A stretch of DNA of 64,000 nucleotides. It comes from Sipunculus nudus. Lineage: Eukaryota > Annelida > Sipuncula > Golfingiida > Sipunculidae. Position 1 is the stretch's first letter; each line of letters starts with the position of its first letter. This document shows positions 13,791 to 26,785 of this stretch, in pieces. The position numbers were made by a program, and so were the translations under genes. The notes under the pieces were generated by a model. It saw only the letters and a list, made by a program, of their open reading frames with translations, was not told the DNA's origin and made no database searches. The DNA lies in assembly GCA_026874595.1 (NCBI GenBank), contig CM049316.1:59033676-59097675 (forward strand), given 5' to 3'.

Positions 13791-14068
13791 GGTCAAAACT
13801 TGTGACAAAGAACCAAAGATAATCCAACAAAGGCTGTGTTCTCTTGAGTCCTATTTCCCATCTCTGCCGACTAACGTTTCTTTAAAATCTTGTCTTGAAA
13901 TGAAGAAAGGCTTGATGGGTCAAAACTTGTGACAAAGTGCTAAAGATAAGCAGAGAAAGAGATAGAAAAAATGACTAGACTACCCCTACTGGTTCCACTT
14001 GAACCCCATTTCTCATCTGCTGATTATGGTTTGTTCAAAATCTTGTCTTCAAAATGAAGCAAGGATTA
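13791..14068 (+). repeat. 127-bp tandem duplication, two diverged copies
   Basis: GGTCAAAACTTGTGACAAAG starts at 13791 and again at 13918. Both copies then carry AAAGATAA, a CCATTTCTCATCTG-like word and AAAATCTTGTCTT followed by AATGAAG. Spacing is 127 bp and the divergence suggests an old duplication. No coding frame survives across it. Confidence 0.85.
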
Positions 14069-16765
14069 TTAATCATTCTCTGGGCAGTGTTGAAAGACTG
14101 GTTGATGCCTCAAGCCCTCAGGTGTTGAAAATGATAACCAAACTTGGCAACTGCTCAACATTGTAGACAGGTGTCCAATATCTTGTCTTTTTTATTATAT
14201 CAGAGCTAGAATATGTTTTACTTTCCTTTATATCTTGTAACGGTACCCTCTGGACCAACACAGAGATATATACAAAATCTTAACACCAAACAACAGATTT
14301 TCTTGTTTTTTTTTAATTCTTTATATTGTATACCTACAGATAACCACTATGTAAAACATTTGAATGGCTGTATAAAGATACCACTAAATGTCTATCTGGG
14401 AGTCTTATTTTATCCAAAATTACAAAAAGTAGGCATGGGGATGGCAATATGAAATAGCACTTAATGAACAAATAAAAAGTTCATATTTTACTGCTTTCAG
14501 GGAATTTTCCATAAGCTGACACTTAGAAAATCTCCTAATTTCTAGATTGGCTATTTTTTTTTTTTTTACCAGCTGTGTTGTGTTAACATTCTTTCATGGA
14601 ACTCTCAATTATTCAGCAACTTTTATATAAATTACATTATTTTAGCATGTGACCACAGGCATCAACTGCCATCAGTCGAGTTAATTAAATTAGATATGTT
14701 AATTATCTATAGAGTAATGTAGAAGATATTTATTTGGTTTCTTTGTCGTTGTCAATTATAAATGCACACCTCAAGTATCCATTACAAATTACTTCTCAAT
14801 ACTTATCTTTTTGGTTGAGGAAACCCCTCCCCCTTCCAAAAAAAAGAAGCAAGGCAAATAGGTTTGGTGGTGAAATAGAGAGTACTGGTGTTGTGGTTAT
14901 GACGTCAGAAGCTTTTAACCTGAAGTACCTTGTTTAAACACAGCCCAAGCTGCCAAGGGGCAAAATACCGAAGCTCTATAGCTACAGAGGGGTCAGACAC
15001 TGGGTCTGATGTTTTTTTAATATAGGTAAGGACTTAATTCTGAACATTTCAAAGGAACACAATATGTACAGAAAGGTATAGTAATTAACTTAGTGATATC
15101 TTCATCCTCGTCTGACAGACAGTGCCTACTACAGGCAAGAAACCAACACTTTTCATAGAAATTCTTATGTACAATTTAAGCATTTGACCTGACAGTGTAT
15201 AGGTGTTTATAATTTATATACAGCATAAGCAAGCAATCATGACAATTACTAATTCTCTCATTGTATGCATTGTGTGCATAAACTAAAATATATTTTGTTT
15301 CATTGTTGTTAATTATAAGTCTCAGGTTTCATGCCTCAGGTGTCCGTTGGAAGTAATGAGACATGTAGTATATTAAAGCTTCATCCACATAGATTTTAGG
15401 AGTTTTTAAAGGATAGCTCCATTCCCTGTACCTAACTGTCTACTGAATTAGGTAACCATATGATAAGAATTAATGATATGTTATCAAGCCATCTGAATTT
15501 CAGATTTCCATATGCACAGGGCCAGGAATAATCCATAACCTGTCAAAACACCTGTCAAATCTGAGGCTTTACCAGAATTTTCACCATTTTAGTGGAATAA
15601 TCTTAGCATGACCAATAGTCCCTCTTTCTGCTACTGTTTGGATTAACAGCTATAATTTACTGAACATTCATCTGTAAAAATAGGACGACCGCTACTGAAT
15701 GATAATCAGAATTAATTGGTTGTGTAGGAACATAGATGTATGGTCCCTTAGATATGAAATTATCAGTAAACACAGCATTTTCTAGAGACTTTGTGAGTTT
15801 TCTAGAAACTTTAATGAAAAAATACATTTATTCATCACAAAGCATAAGTTATGAATAAAATTTTGTAATCGATCATTGCACTGCAAGAGCGATGATCAAA
15901 TCACTTTGCATCAACTGACTGATTATCAATAAATAACTGATCATCAGCCAATCATCACCGAGTACCAAGTCTCAAAACTGCCACTATGGCTACCAGTGGT
16001 GTATATGACACAGAATTCCCCGTACAAACAACAAACAGCATGCGGACTACCTTCAGGTGTTCAGAAACCTGTCTGACATGGGGAGCAAGTGCTCTATAAT
16101 TTCATAACAACATCCAGACCATTCACATTTTGGCCCCGGCAGTTGTTCCTTCACACATTACTAACGATCAGTAACTGGATCAGGATCAGACATGCACTAA
16201 GAGATGTAGGTTATGTGTTATATATTATTACTATATATACACCAGTACTTTATCCAGGAAAACACCATTTTCTATGTTGATTAATATCTACAAATATAAT
16301 GCAGGTGTGCAAATAAACTGTGCAAAAATACCACATGGACAAATCTAATTAAAACAATTCCATAGACCTCACTAATTACTTTGTTTTAGTGGTTTCAGTG
16401 ACAATATAAATGGTACCTGCTTCTAATCCTTGCAGAAAAAAATCATCAAAAAACTAGCAGTTCAATTTATTTCATACTTATACAAAATTAAAGAAATATA
16501 TACATATTTTCTTTTTAAAAGAATTCACGTACTGCATAATATATGAGTAAAATAATGACCATAAAATTAATTCTGTATGATAGACATCTTTTTTTATAAT
16601 TTACAAAATATATAGCCTTGATATACCTCTTGGGATTCACCACATAAGATTACACCAGTGCAGACCAAGTGAAACTTCAACTGCCTCCTGACTATAGTAA
16701 TACTATGTAAAAATTGAAAAACAAATCTATAAATTTAACACTATTGACTAATATTCACTGGCTGA
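14069..16765. other. AT-rich non-coding stretch
   Basis: No gene is supported. Reading frames at 14213-14452 and 14734-14937 are rich in F, Y, I and L, have no domain, and look like translated AT-rich DNA. Confidence 0.55.
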
Positions 16766-17000
16766 TATATATTATATATATGTGTGTGTGTGCATTTATA
16801 CACATGTATGTATATATCAGCTAAAAGCTCTCTTTCATACTCTCAATTTTCCTCGAGATCTCTGTCTGTTTGGCTCTCACTTTCTCTCTTTCATATTCTC
16901 TCTTTCTCATTCTTTTCTCTCATTTTCTTCCTCTCTCTCTCTCTCAGTCTACCCCTCTCTCTCTCTCTCTCTCTTTCTCTCTCAACTCACATGAACACCT
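16766..17000. repeat. TA/TG microsatellite followed by a CT-rich tract
   Basis: A short (TA)n(TG)n run (about 16766-16790) is followed by degenerate (CT)n (about 16880-16985). The SLSLSL-rich frames across the CT tract are translations of the microsatellite. Confidence 0.9.
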
Positions 17001-20000
17001 ACACACAATTTCTATCACTCTCAATCAATCTTACCCACACACATGCACACAGAGAAAATGTGATAATCAATACCATATGGCATCAAAAAGAGAGAAATTT
17101 CAGATCTATACACTATGATTAGATTTCCTAGGTACCTAAGTATGATTAAGTGAGCCTCATACAAAAAGCAGACCATTAAACACATTAAGCACAAACCAAC
17201 CCTCTGATCACCGGAACAGCCCTAAACAAAAACAGCAGTAAAAACCTGAAACACAAATCAAGGTATTGGACAAGTTTATGGGGGACTTCCTACTAATATA
17301 TTACAACTTGTGGGCCATATATATCAGACACACCGAGCAGGACAGTCTGAGAAGGTGTGCTCAGAATAAAGTCTGGTCCTTCTGATATATCCACGGCAGC
17401 AGACAGTTACGACAAAATATGTCTCAGAGTGTTTTACAGGCTGGCTAGGACACTTAATATTAGGTGTGAAGGCCCACTCCTGGTTCCCTACTCGCTGCAG
17501 AGTCTGTTACCTCCCTGCGAGCTAGCTGCCTCATTAACCACTTAATAATGTTAACACCGTATTGATTACAATCAGTGGGAGCAGTGATGGTGTTTTTTTG
17601 GGGTGCCCCCTTTTCTTACAATAACTAACACGGCATGTATTTACCACATTTCACGATAGCTGAACAATCATACGGCTCACTGGCTGCCCATTGTAAGGCA
17701 CTTAAGGCATATTAGGTCATAAAAAGAATGCCGACACCTTTTTTGCACAGTATCCTACTAAGATGCTACTGTGCGGGGTCCTTTAAAGACCGCTAAATAG
17801 CGACAACCCTGGCTGGAAACACATGAGGCTGCCTCTTATAATGAACAGATCTGACACACAGGCGTTTCCCCAGGCTAGGCTGCAGGAGTATTGCTCAGCA
17901 AAACTCTACCCGCAATAGCTGACTTGTGCATGTTTTTGCATAACATCTCTTAAATACTGGTGGCTTCCATTACAATGTGGTCTCTGTGAGCCCTCCTGGC
18001 CACAGACATACCTGATTGTTTTATTAATGACTGTTTCTGTTAGATCTCTACACTAGCAGGCTTCACTGGGATTTTGTTTTTACTCTTATCTGAAGACTGG
18101 TCTATTCATTAATGAAGCTCAGAACTTTGTGAAAGTCCAATAAGCTTGTAAGTTAATTCACTATAGCACTTAGTTTTAACTCTCATTTAAGTGTCATTCT
18201 ACTAATTAAGTACTTCTCCTACAGTCATAAAGAGCTCTTGAATAAGCTGGACTGTCTACCAGAAAACTCAAGTGATATCATTCTACATCAATGACTCAAG
18301 CATTACAAATTGACAGCATTCTCCCTGAAACTTCAGCTTATTCAAGTTTAGTTATGTATGTGGTATAGTATTAATGAAACTCAAAGGTTTATACTGAACA
18401 GTGGGAATGATGGGGCATTGTTTTTAACTTATACCCAAATATATACCATATCCTAACATACAATACTATCAAAACATGCTTGTTGAATATTTTACTGTGA
18501 TTTTGTTTAATTATCATAAAAAGAGATTAATATTTGAACATAAAAGCTAAACAGGACATCATTTGCACTTTACATTTGTCAACCATTTCACTGGGATTTA
18601 TTTCTTCCTCACAAAAAGAAAGGGTAAAATCAAGGACTTGAGAATAAAGTCTCAAATCATGGAAAAGCCACTTTTGAGAGCGTTTGCTTAATAACCTTCC
18701 AGGCTAATTTGTAATCCTGTTTAATAAAAATCAATAAATATGTTTGAACTAAGAGTTGGGGACTTTAAGAAAAATACCCTGAATTAAATCAAGAAAAAGA
18801 AAAGCCATGGAACTGAACCAAATGATAAGGCTGTGTGATAGGGTGTATGATTAAAAAGGATGGTTTTAATTAGAGCCACAAGGCATGTCTATGTAACAGT
18901 ATATATTATTTGCAGTTTATGTTAATGTTGACTTTTTTTTAATAGAAGTTACCATATAATTAGCATATGCAGCTTAGTTTACTTATTACAGAGTATGTAA
19001 AACAGACCCATACCCTTAAATCTAATATCACCCTTTTAAATTACAGACATATTTATGAGGCACTGACACTTCCCATTTTCTTTAAAAGTCAGTTAAGTAA
19101 TAAAACATAAATAACCCAGTTTTTTTGCGCTTGCATAGGTATCAAACTTTTTTTTCACAATAATGGATATAAAATAATCTTACTATTTGACAGAAATTAA
19201 TGAAAAAATAAATAATGATTGGGGCTTACTAGCTCAGTTTATTTGCAATTTTCTTTATACAGATTTTTAAAAAATTATATTTATGAATAAATTTAAAATA
19301 GACATATGGTATATTACCTAACCAGCATCATTTCATCCATCTACTACCATTTTTCAAAATTATAAGGGAAAAATTAAGGGAAGAAACTGGACTAGTTTTC
19401 TCTAGGGCTACAAATTACAAATCTCTATACTCTCTCTTTTTTACACAAATTCAAGGCTACACTGATTGATTAAAGCACATATTTTGTCACATATGTTAGG
19501 AATATGTAATTTAATTAGCATATAAATGGTTAACTTCAAGTTATAAGTATACTGTTTGACAAAACAGTGTCTGGTTACTGATTATAATTTTTATATTTTC
19601 TTTCAGTTGAAGAGCATTTCTGGTAAATGAAATGCATCATATATTTGGATTTTTAAATATATGATTCCCACAAGAGATCAGATGATATTCTTTGATTTTA
19701 TTTAACTGAAATATTTATTTTTACACATACTTTATGGCACATTTGAATAACCACCATTTGACAGATTCAGTCAATCTTACTTTTCTCTAGTGTTTTCTTT
19801 ATGTTTTAAAAAAATAAAATTGAAAATATTATGAAATTTTTGGAAGTTTAGAGATGCATCTTGGAACTTATATGGTATTTTTATTGAAAGGTTTTTCTTA
19901 TTGTTAGAACATGGCAATAATAAAGCATAATTCTACTCATACATTCTTCTTGAAGAAAGATAAAATGGACAAATTTACTACATTTCAACTGATGAATCAC

Positions 20001-21670
20001 TGGGTGGCCATAATATTTAAAATAATATTCATTAAAACTTTTTCATATTTTATTTACTATAAGCTTTCACAATTTATCACTGAATTTTATTTTTTACATA
20101 TTGCTGTCAAAATATGTAAATTGTTATTTTGGGTCAAATCTTGTTATATTATATCTAAAAATGTTTTTTAATTTAAAATGGAATTTAAAATTCACAACAA
20201 AAGGTCTATAGAAAATGACTATGAAAATATTTAAAAATAAAATTACAGTGAAATAGATATTTCTGTAAATAATTAATACAGTAAAAATTATTGCTGCATG
20301 TGATAGGGTGAGGGAGTGTTTTTCAATAAACAAGATTTAAAATGAAATTTAATTTTATGTAATTAAATAAATAAGGTGTAGACATTTGTTTCCTGTCATG
20401 TATAAAAGTAATTTATATTTATACGATAAAAAGGTAATCCATAAAAGTGAGATAACAAACTATCCATAAAAAACACAGTAAATTTGAAATAAATTCATCA
20501 AAAACTTAAAATTACAATGGCAATTTCGTTAAATGACACAGTCAAATTTGAATTATTCTTTTAATCACTGGTTTAAACAGAAATTTTTTTTCCAGACAAA
20601 ACAGAGTGGAGCAGGGATTTGTTTAAGGATTGGCTTTGATTTATCCCTAACGCATTTAAATTGAAAATCAACTCAAGTGCTGAGTGATACCTGTAGTTCT
20701 AGTGGATTAAAATTTCATTAGCTTGCTCTGGTGTATGTGCTTTTAAGATTCCCAAGGTGCATGTAAGAATTATCCAGTTAAGGTTGTAGCACTTGTGAAC
20801 TCCTCTGGCCAGACAAAACGATTAATGCTTAATACGCACAATTTAATCTTAATTGGTCACTGAAACATGATAAATTATGCACAAGACACGTGGTCTCAAA
20901 AGCACAGCATCCAGGGTGACCCCTGCCATTAAACAACGCTGACTAGGCCCCAGGGTCAACTGTCCAGTGACTTATGGGATACTCTCGGGACAAGCTAAAG
21001 ACCTCTTCAAGTTATCGGTAGACTTAACTACTAACAGCATCCAGAGTTATCATTAAGTTCACCAATCCGATGCCAGGTCTTTTTCTTATCGATGTTCACA
21101 TGAGATTTCTTGTATGCAATAAAACAAAAGTTCTTAATAAAGTATTCAGCTGGATACAGAATTGATTTGTGGGATGAACATTTGGGAATATTGACCTGTA
21201 TTTTAATGTCTCTACTAAAAAGGTTTGCCCCTCCCCTTCTGCATTACTTATTAAATATACACCCAATGACCACTTATTTTTAAAGGCAAGTTGTGAAATT
21301 ATCAGCATATTACATGATCTTATCACCAAAATGTAAGCCACCCTTCCTCTAGTCAGTTAAAAATTAAATTGTATGGATATATTAAACTATCCATAAATAA
21401 GCTATGAGCTGATTAAATGGAAGATCACAAGTTTATGTGACAAAAAATGACTAAAAATAACACTGATATGTTATTAACACTGTTATTTTATTAAAAAACC
21501 AAGTTGTTATCTGTTGCCTCCTCATTAGTAATTAGTTTCATTTAAGGTAACATAATCGGCTGTAACTAAAGGTATTACACAACCAGGCACTATATAAAAA
21601 TATTCAAAAATTTTACTATTTGCTTTTCCTCTTATAGCATTTAAAAATGTTTCTTAATTTTTATTACAAC
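17001..21670. other. Non-coding stretch with two GC-richer islands
   Basis: Islands at about 17330-17900 and 20580-21060 differ by eye from the AT-rich surroundings. The first has a 62-codon frame (17357-17545) with no splice support. Both could be conserved regulatory DNA, but that is only inference from composition. The rest (about 17900-20580) is AT-rich with no recognisable feature. Confidence 0.45.
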
Positions 21671-22744
21671 TTTTTTTTTTTGTTTTAGATATTTTATTGA
21701 TACTGAATATGCACATATAAATCACATAATACAAGCATCAGTGGGATTAAGTGCAAGCTACTTAAAGCTTACCTCGACTCTCTCCCGAATGTTTCCATTA
21801 ACATGTATGAAGATACTGCTTAAAAAATTTCTTCATTTCTGATGTGGCTTGCATAGGGATTTCCATAAAGAAGTTCTTCTACAGGTATATTCAGGGGGAG
21901 ATGTTTACTTCTAGAGTTGACATGGAGGTGACACTGCAGTAGGTAATGTTCTGCGTTTTCTGTTTTGAATCCACATTGGCATTTTGAATCGTTTGATAAG
22001 TGTCTTCTATATAAATCATGGTTTAGATTACTGCACCGTGTTCTTAGCCGTCCGTGAATTATCTGGGCTCTTCTTGATCCTGAATTATAATATTTAGGTG
22101 GTTTGTTTTTAGCAATTTCTCTTGATATATTATTTTTTAGCAATTTACTGGTCTGGCATCTAGTTTGTTCCATAGTCGTATAGATTTTGGTAGGAATGAG
22201 TTGTAGTACAGCTCTGTTCTAGAGAAAATGTTTTGTATATTGAGTAGAGCACTTGACCTTGTATTAAAGGTATAGTTTCTTGGTGGAGGTAATAGAAGGT
22301 AAAGGTACTTTGGAGTTTCTTGTTTTAACATTTTGTGTAGTTGGATGACCACAGAGTTTTCCCTACGTTTTTTTTTAATTGGGGCCAGCCTGTTTCTTTG
22401 TATAGTTTGGCATGGCTAGTTCCTCTGACACAGCCTGTCACAATCCTGGCAGCTTGTAGCTGCACTGCCTCCAATGTATCACTTTGCTCTTGTGTGCAGT
22501 TACACCACACAACATTGCTATATTCCAATATTGGCCTTATATAAGTGAAGTATATGTTTTCAAGAGTTTTCCTATCAAGCATATATTTCAGTTTGCTTAG
22601 TATTAATACTTTAGAGTTTGCTTTGGCTTTTATATTTTCTATGTGATCATTCCATTTACAGTCCTTTCTGAATGTTAATCCTAAACAACTTTTTCCTATA
22701 TAATTGCAAAATCCCTTATAAATATGAATGCAGTCATAGTCCTT
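21671..22744 (-). mobile_element. 5'-truncated non-LTR retrotransposon (LINE), 3' part
   Basis: Read on the minus strand, this is the end of a LINE. It contains the last part of the reverse transcriptase with the region after it, a C-terminal cysteine/histidine motif, a short 3' untranslated region, an AATAAA signal (TTTATT at 21693-21698 on the plus strand) and an A-tail (T-run at 21671-21681). Homology to LINE protein is lost upstream of about 22744, as expected from 5' truncation during target-primed reverse transcription. No clear target-site duplication was found. The protein has at least two frameshifts, so this copy is dead. The C-terminal style resembles Jockey/CR1-like elements common in mollusc genomes, but I cannot assign the clade. 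Confidence 0.9.
21820..22744 (-). pseudogene. Broken LINE ORF2 (RT thumb region to C-terminus)
   Basis: Three minus-strand frames carry consecutive parts of one protein. Piece 1 (about 22744 to 22370) has a WNDHIENIKAKA segment, then YIRPILEYSNVVWC and LEAVQLQAARIVTG, which are typical of the end of a LINE reverse transcriptase. Piece 2 (to 22137) continues with TRSSALLN and LPKSIRLWNKL. Piece 3 (to 21820) has GRLRTRCSNLNHDL and then CQCG...EHYLLQC, a C-x-C-x8-H-x4-C motif seen in C-termini of many LINEs. The first frameshift falls at a nine-A run (T9 at 22368-22376 on the plus strand) and the second near 22150. The stop after piece 3 is probably the native end. The endonuclease and the catalytic RT core are missing. 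Confidence 0.88.
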
Positions 22745-23433
22745 TTAATTGCTTACATTGTCAATAATACACTGTCAATTTCTGTTTCACACAGCAATGT
22801 TCATTCATGACCGGAATAAGTTCACTGTCTAGCAACTGAGAACTCCCTTTGTGACATTATGTACAAATGTGTTTCTATAGCCAATGAGGTATGATATACT
22901 AGTATATAGCTCAATGGCTGAAACAAGGAATCTGCTGTACTGATAATCCCCAACCTTGTGAAATTATCAAATACAACATACTGATCATCTTAAAAATGTT
23001 ATCATAATCCGTATAACATCCAAAATTTAAGTAGAGTGAATAATGTATTATATAACTTATAATTCCAGAAATATTTCCAGGAATTAGGTTATTTAGGCAT
23101 AAATGGTAAAGAATATGAAGGGTGTTAATTTTTATTTATTTATTTTTCATTTTTTTTTTCAATTTTTACTGAGTTGTTAAAAAAACGGAAATTCCTTAAC
23201 AGTACTACCCCCTCCTCTGGTACTGATTTATGATAAAAATATTTTTGTTAAGATGTACTGTGGATCAAATAAGTCAGTCTTATTAGAAACCTGTTTTTTT
23301 ATGAAACACTGAATCTTTTATGCACTTGCAAAATGGGTAACTAGACATCCTAACAATCACAAACACACAGAAACTCTCCTTCTTCTTTACACACATACAG
23401 TCTTCAATCAGTCATGTATATATAATTGACTAG

Positions 23434-23435
<2 letters not shown>
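22745..23435. other. AT-rich non-coding stretch
   Basis: No further LINE homology is visible beyond about 22744. Short A/T runs only. Confidence 0.55.

Positions 23436-23515
<80 letters not shown>
23436..23515. repeat. (AT)n microsatellite
   Basis: About 80 bp of TA dinucleotide with a single C interruption near 23501. Confidence 0.97.
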
Positions 23516-25085
23516 TGGTGCACCAAAATTATCAACCTGGGAACAATACTTATAAGGACAAAATAACTGTCACATATCTTTATTTTACTGTATTTTTTGG
23601 TTAAATTATTCAATCATTAATAAGTTAATACACGAAATTATTACTCAATTTAGAGTTATTTGTTTGAATAATTTGATGACTTTTTCTCTGAAAAATGTGA
23701 AATATTCTGTGTTTATAATCATAATCACTGATAGTGATAATGTCAGTATTATCCAAATTAAAAAAAATTGCTTCTACCAGTGTTTTATGGGTATAAATGC
23801 ACAAAAGACGGCTCTCCTTGATATTTATTACAAAACAGATAAAAAAATGTGTCTAATGTAATAGCTCCAAATAAGACAAATGACTAATGAATTGTGGAAT
23901 ATCAATTGTATCAAACAGATCATGAAAAACAATAAATGATTGGTATGATTCAAACAAAATGAAAAAGATCAGCCTAATTATGGTCAGAATATCTATTGTC
24001 TTCAGACTGTTCTAACAGAGAACAAATTGCTAAAGTGACAGCTTAATTCCAATAAACAAAAGAAATTATCTAAGCATTAGAATAATATTACAGGTAGTCA
24101 TACAATGGTATTTATAAAAACTGAATTATCACATCTAATTGTAAAATCAGGGTAAAAATGGCAGGTGATGAATTGATTAAAAGTTAATCACTGTAACACC
24201 TATTATGGCATTCAAAGACTCAAATTAAAAGTATGAACTAATTATTTTTTTTGGTGTATTTATACTTTTTGTTCCCCTGAAATAAATATCAGTTGATTAA
24301 GGCTTAGTCTTTATTATTCTAACTAGCTGTCTGTAAATTGTAAGGCAATTGTGTATTTACTTCCCAGCAGCACCTGCCCTGTGATGATTATCACATGCAA
24401 TGCAATACCAGCATGTGACTCATAATAACTGTAGTGATTTACTCTACAACTTGTCTGCAGCTGACAAAAGAGAAATATTGGACTGTCGGCAGAGCTGACA
24501 TGTATTGCCCAATCACAGAAGTTAATTTGATAAAAAGTGCACCCCAGCAGGCCCTCGGAGTGGTCTTAGTTACAAGCCATACTGTTATATGCTCAACATG
24601 GTGTCACATTAAAACGATGTAACCAAAACCAGACTCTCAAGGATGACCCATCCCAGACATACACAATGTAGAAAATGAAATTATTTTGTTTAATATGCAA
24701 ATTATATGTTAATCTTCAGTTGGCCAATAGTATTACATCAGACGTATGATAAGCCGGGTACAGGAAATATGTGTGTTGACCTCTTGAAAGAATCAAATTA
24801 ACTGCCTATTTATGCAAGATTTTTCAGATAAATCAGTTGATTCTATGCGTTAGCATTTTCTATATTGAACTTTTTCCTCAGTATTGCATGGTCTTATAGC
24901 AACAGGGATCTAATTTGCTAAATACAATTATAGACCAGAATAATCCAAGGAGCACCTTTCTCCACACATAACCATACAAATATAACATCTCAAGAATCAT
25001 AATAGTAATCTCTACACACAATCCATCTGCAACATCAAAGGAATCAGATGCTAAAAAAGAAATCCCACCTGTTAGATTACAGGAG
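23516..25085. other. AT-rich stretch with a GC-richer island
   Basis: No gene is supported. An island at about 24350-24650 is GC-richer and has a 62-codon frame with no recognisable domain. It could be regulatory or simply unique sequence. Confidence 0.45.
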
Positions 25086-25437
25086 ACCTTGCTCACTTCC
25101 CTGATATCTCACTGTCCTGGAAGAACTCAAACCATCACATGAAAGGACCTCACTCTCCACACATAACTAAACCCCTCAGGTCTCAAATATTTTAGTCTCA
25201 AAACAAAACTGTAACGCTTTTCGCCAAGATCAAACCTAAATCTCAGAACCTTCCAGTCTTAAACCACAGGAACCTCACTATACAAACACAATCAGTCATA
25301 TCACTGGAATCTCACTTCTACACTATCACTGTAGAATTTTACCAGTCATGTCTATAGAACCTCACTCTCTGAACTGGCTTCTCCAAGTCATGTCCTAATA
25401 GCATCACTCTCTAAACAGGCCTCTACCAGTCATGTCA
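25086..25437 (+). repeat. Degenerate left arm of the 42-bp minisatellite
   Basis: About eight weakly matching units share the words CCTCACTCTC, CCAGTCATGTC and RAACATCACT with the clean array at 26.0-26.8 kb. Divergence increases leftwards, as expected at the ageing edge of a satellite. Confidence 0.75.
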
Positions 25438-26007
25438 TTTGGAACACCTAGGCCGAACCTGTTTGCTTCAAGCCTCGGATGTACATTGGGGGCCGCCATG
25501 GAAAGTATTCCAGCAAGGTCAAGGTTATGGCATGTCAACTGCACATCTGTTATGCACTTTGAAAGAGCAAAACAATGTATTTTGTGTACATGCAGGTTCT
25601 GCAAATCCTCACATATTCTACCTTTTAAGTTATAAGACAACACTCATCCAAGAAATAGTGGGGAAGTATACTGATTTGGCCCACACTAGGATACAGTTCA
25701 TGCTAAGAAGTCTACCCCAGTTGGCAATGTATGAGGCATTTGTGATAAACTGAACTTTCTAGTCAAATTAGTGTCAGAACCTGGTCATATTTGATGTTTT
25801 ACAACATATCAAGCCTACACAATACACATTATTATGTCAAATCAATGTATTCTTTTTGGAAACTGTGATCTTTTCATAGACATGTCAGTGAAAATGGAAC
25901 CTGGTGGATTTTTTTATGAACTTAACAATATTAGTGGTATATCATTAGGCCAAAGATACATCCAAGGCTTGAAGCCACTGGATTAGGCTGAGGTGTTCTT
26001 GATTCTA
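25438..26007. other. About 570 bp of unrelated sequence inside the 42-bp array
   Basis: Array units stop after CAGTCATGTCATTTGGAAC and resume at CTAGTCATGTCCCATGAAC. The intervening DNA has GC-richer patches (about 25440-25520). It has open frames in both directions: about 79 codons at 25404-25643 (minus) and about 104 at 25439-25753 (plus). Neither has a recognisable domain. I see no terminal inverted repeats or poly-A tail, so it may be an insertion or an older spacer around which the array grew. Confidence 0.6.
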
Positions 26008-26785
26008 GTCATGTCCCATGAACATCACTCTCCAAACAGACCTCTACCAGTCATGTCCCATGAACATCACTCTCCAAACAGACCTCTACCAGTCATGTCC
26101 CATGAACATCACTCTCTAAACAGGCTTCTCCCAGTCATGTCTCAATAACATCATTCTCCAAACATGCCTCTCCCAGTCATGTCCCATTAACATCACTCTC
26201 TAAACAGGCTTCTCCCTGTCATGTCTCAGGAACATCACTCTCCAAACAGGACTCTCCCAGTCATGTCCCATTAACATCACTCTCCAAACAGACCTCTACC
26301 AGTCATGTCCCATGAACATCACTCTCTAAACAGGCTTCTCCCAGTCATGTCCCATGAACATCACTCTCTAAACAGGCTTCTCCCAGTCATGTCTCAGATA
26401 CATCATTCTCCAAACAGACCTCTCCCAGTCATGTCCCAGGAACATCACTCTCCAAACAGACCTCTGCCAGTCATGTCCCAGGAACATCACTCTCCAAACA
26501 GACCTCTGCCAGTCATGTCCCAGGAACATTGTTCTCCAAACAGACCTCTATCAGTCATGTCCCAGGAACATTATTCTCCAAACAGACCTCTATCAGTCAT
26601 GCCTCAGGAACATCACTCTCCAAACAGACCTCTGCCAGTCATGTCCCAGGAACATTGTTCTCCAAACAGACCTCTATCAGTCATGTCCCAGGAACATAAT
26701 TCTCCAAACAGACCTCTACCAGTCATGTCTCAGGAACCGATCATTTTCCAAAAAACCTCATTTTCCAAACAGTACAAGCCATGTC
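26008..26785 (+). repeat. 42-bp minisatellite, about 18 units
   Basis: The unit joins CAGTCATGTCCCAGGAACAT, CACTCTCCAAACAG and ACCTCTRC. Because 42 is a multiple of three, the plus strand is open from 26305 to 26826 and reads as a 14-residue repeat (MSQEHHSPNRPLPV). No splice acceptor, promoter or partner exon marks this as a gene, and the frame ends soon after the array. The proline- and histidine-rich peptide is therefore hypothetical. Confidence 0.96.

Noticed and set aside
22341-22544. Plus-strand frame opposite the LINE
   Set aside because: A shadow of the reverse-transcriptase reading frame on the minus strand.
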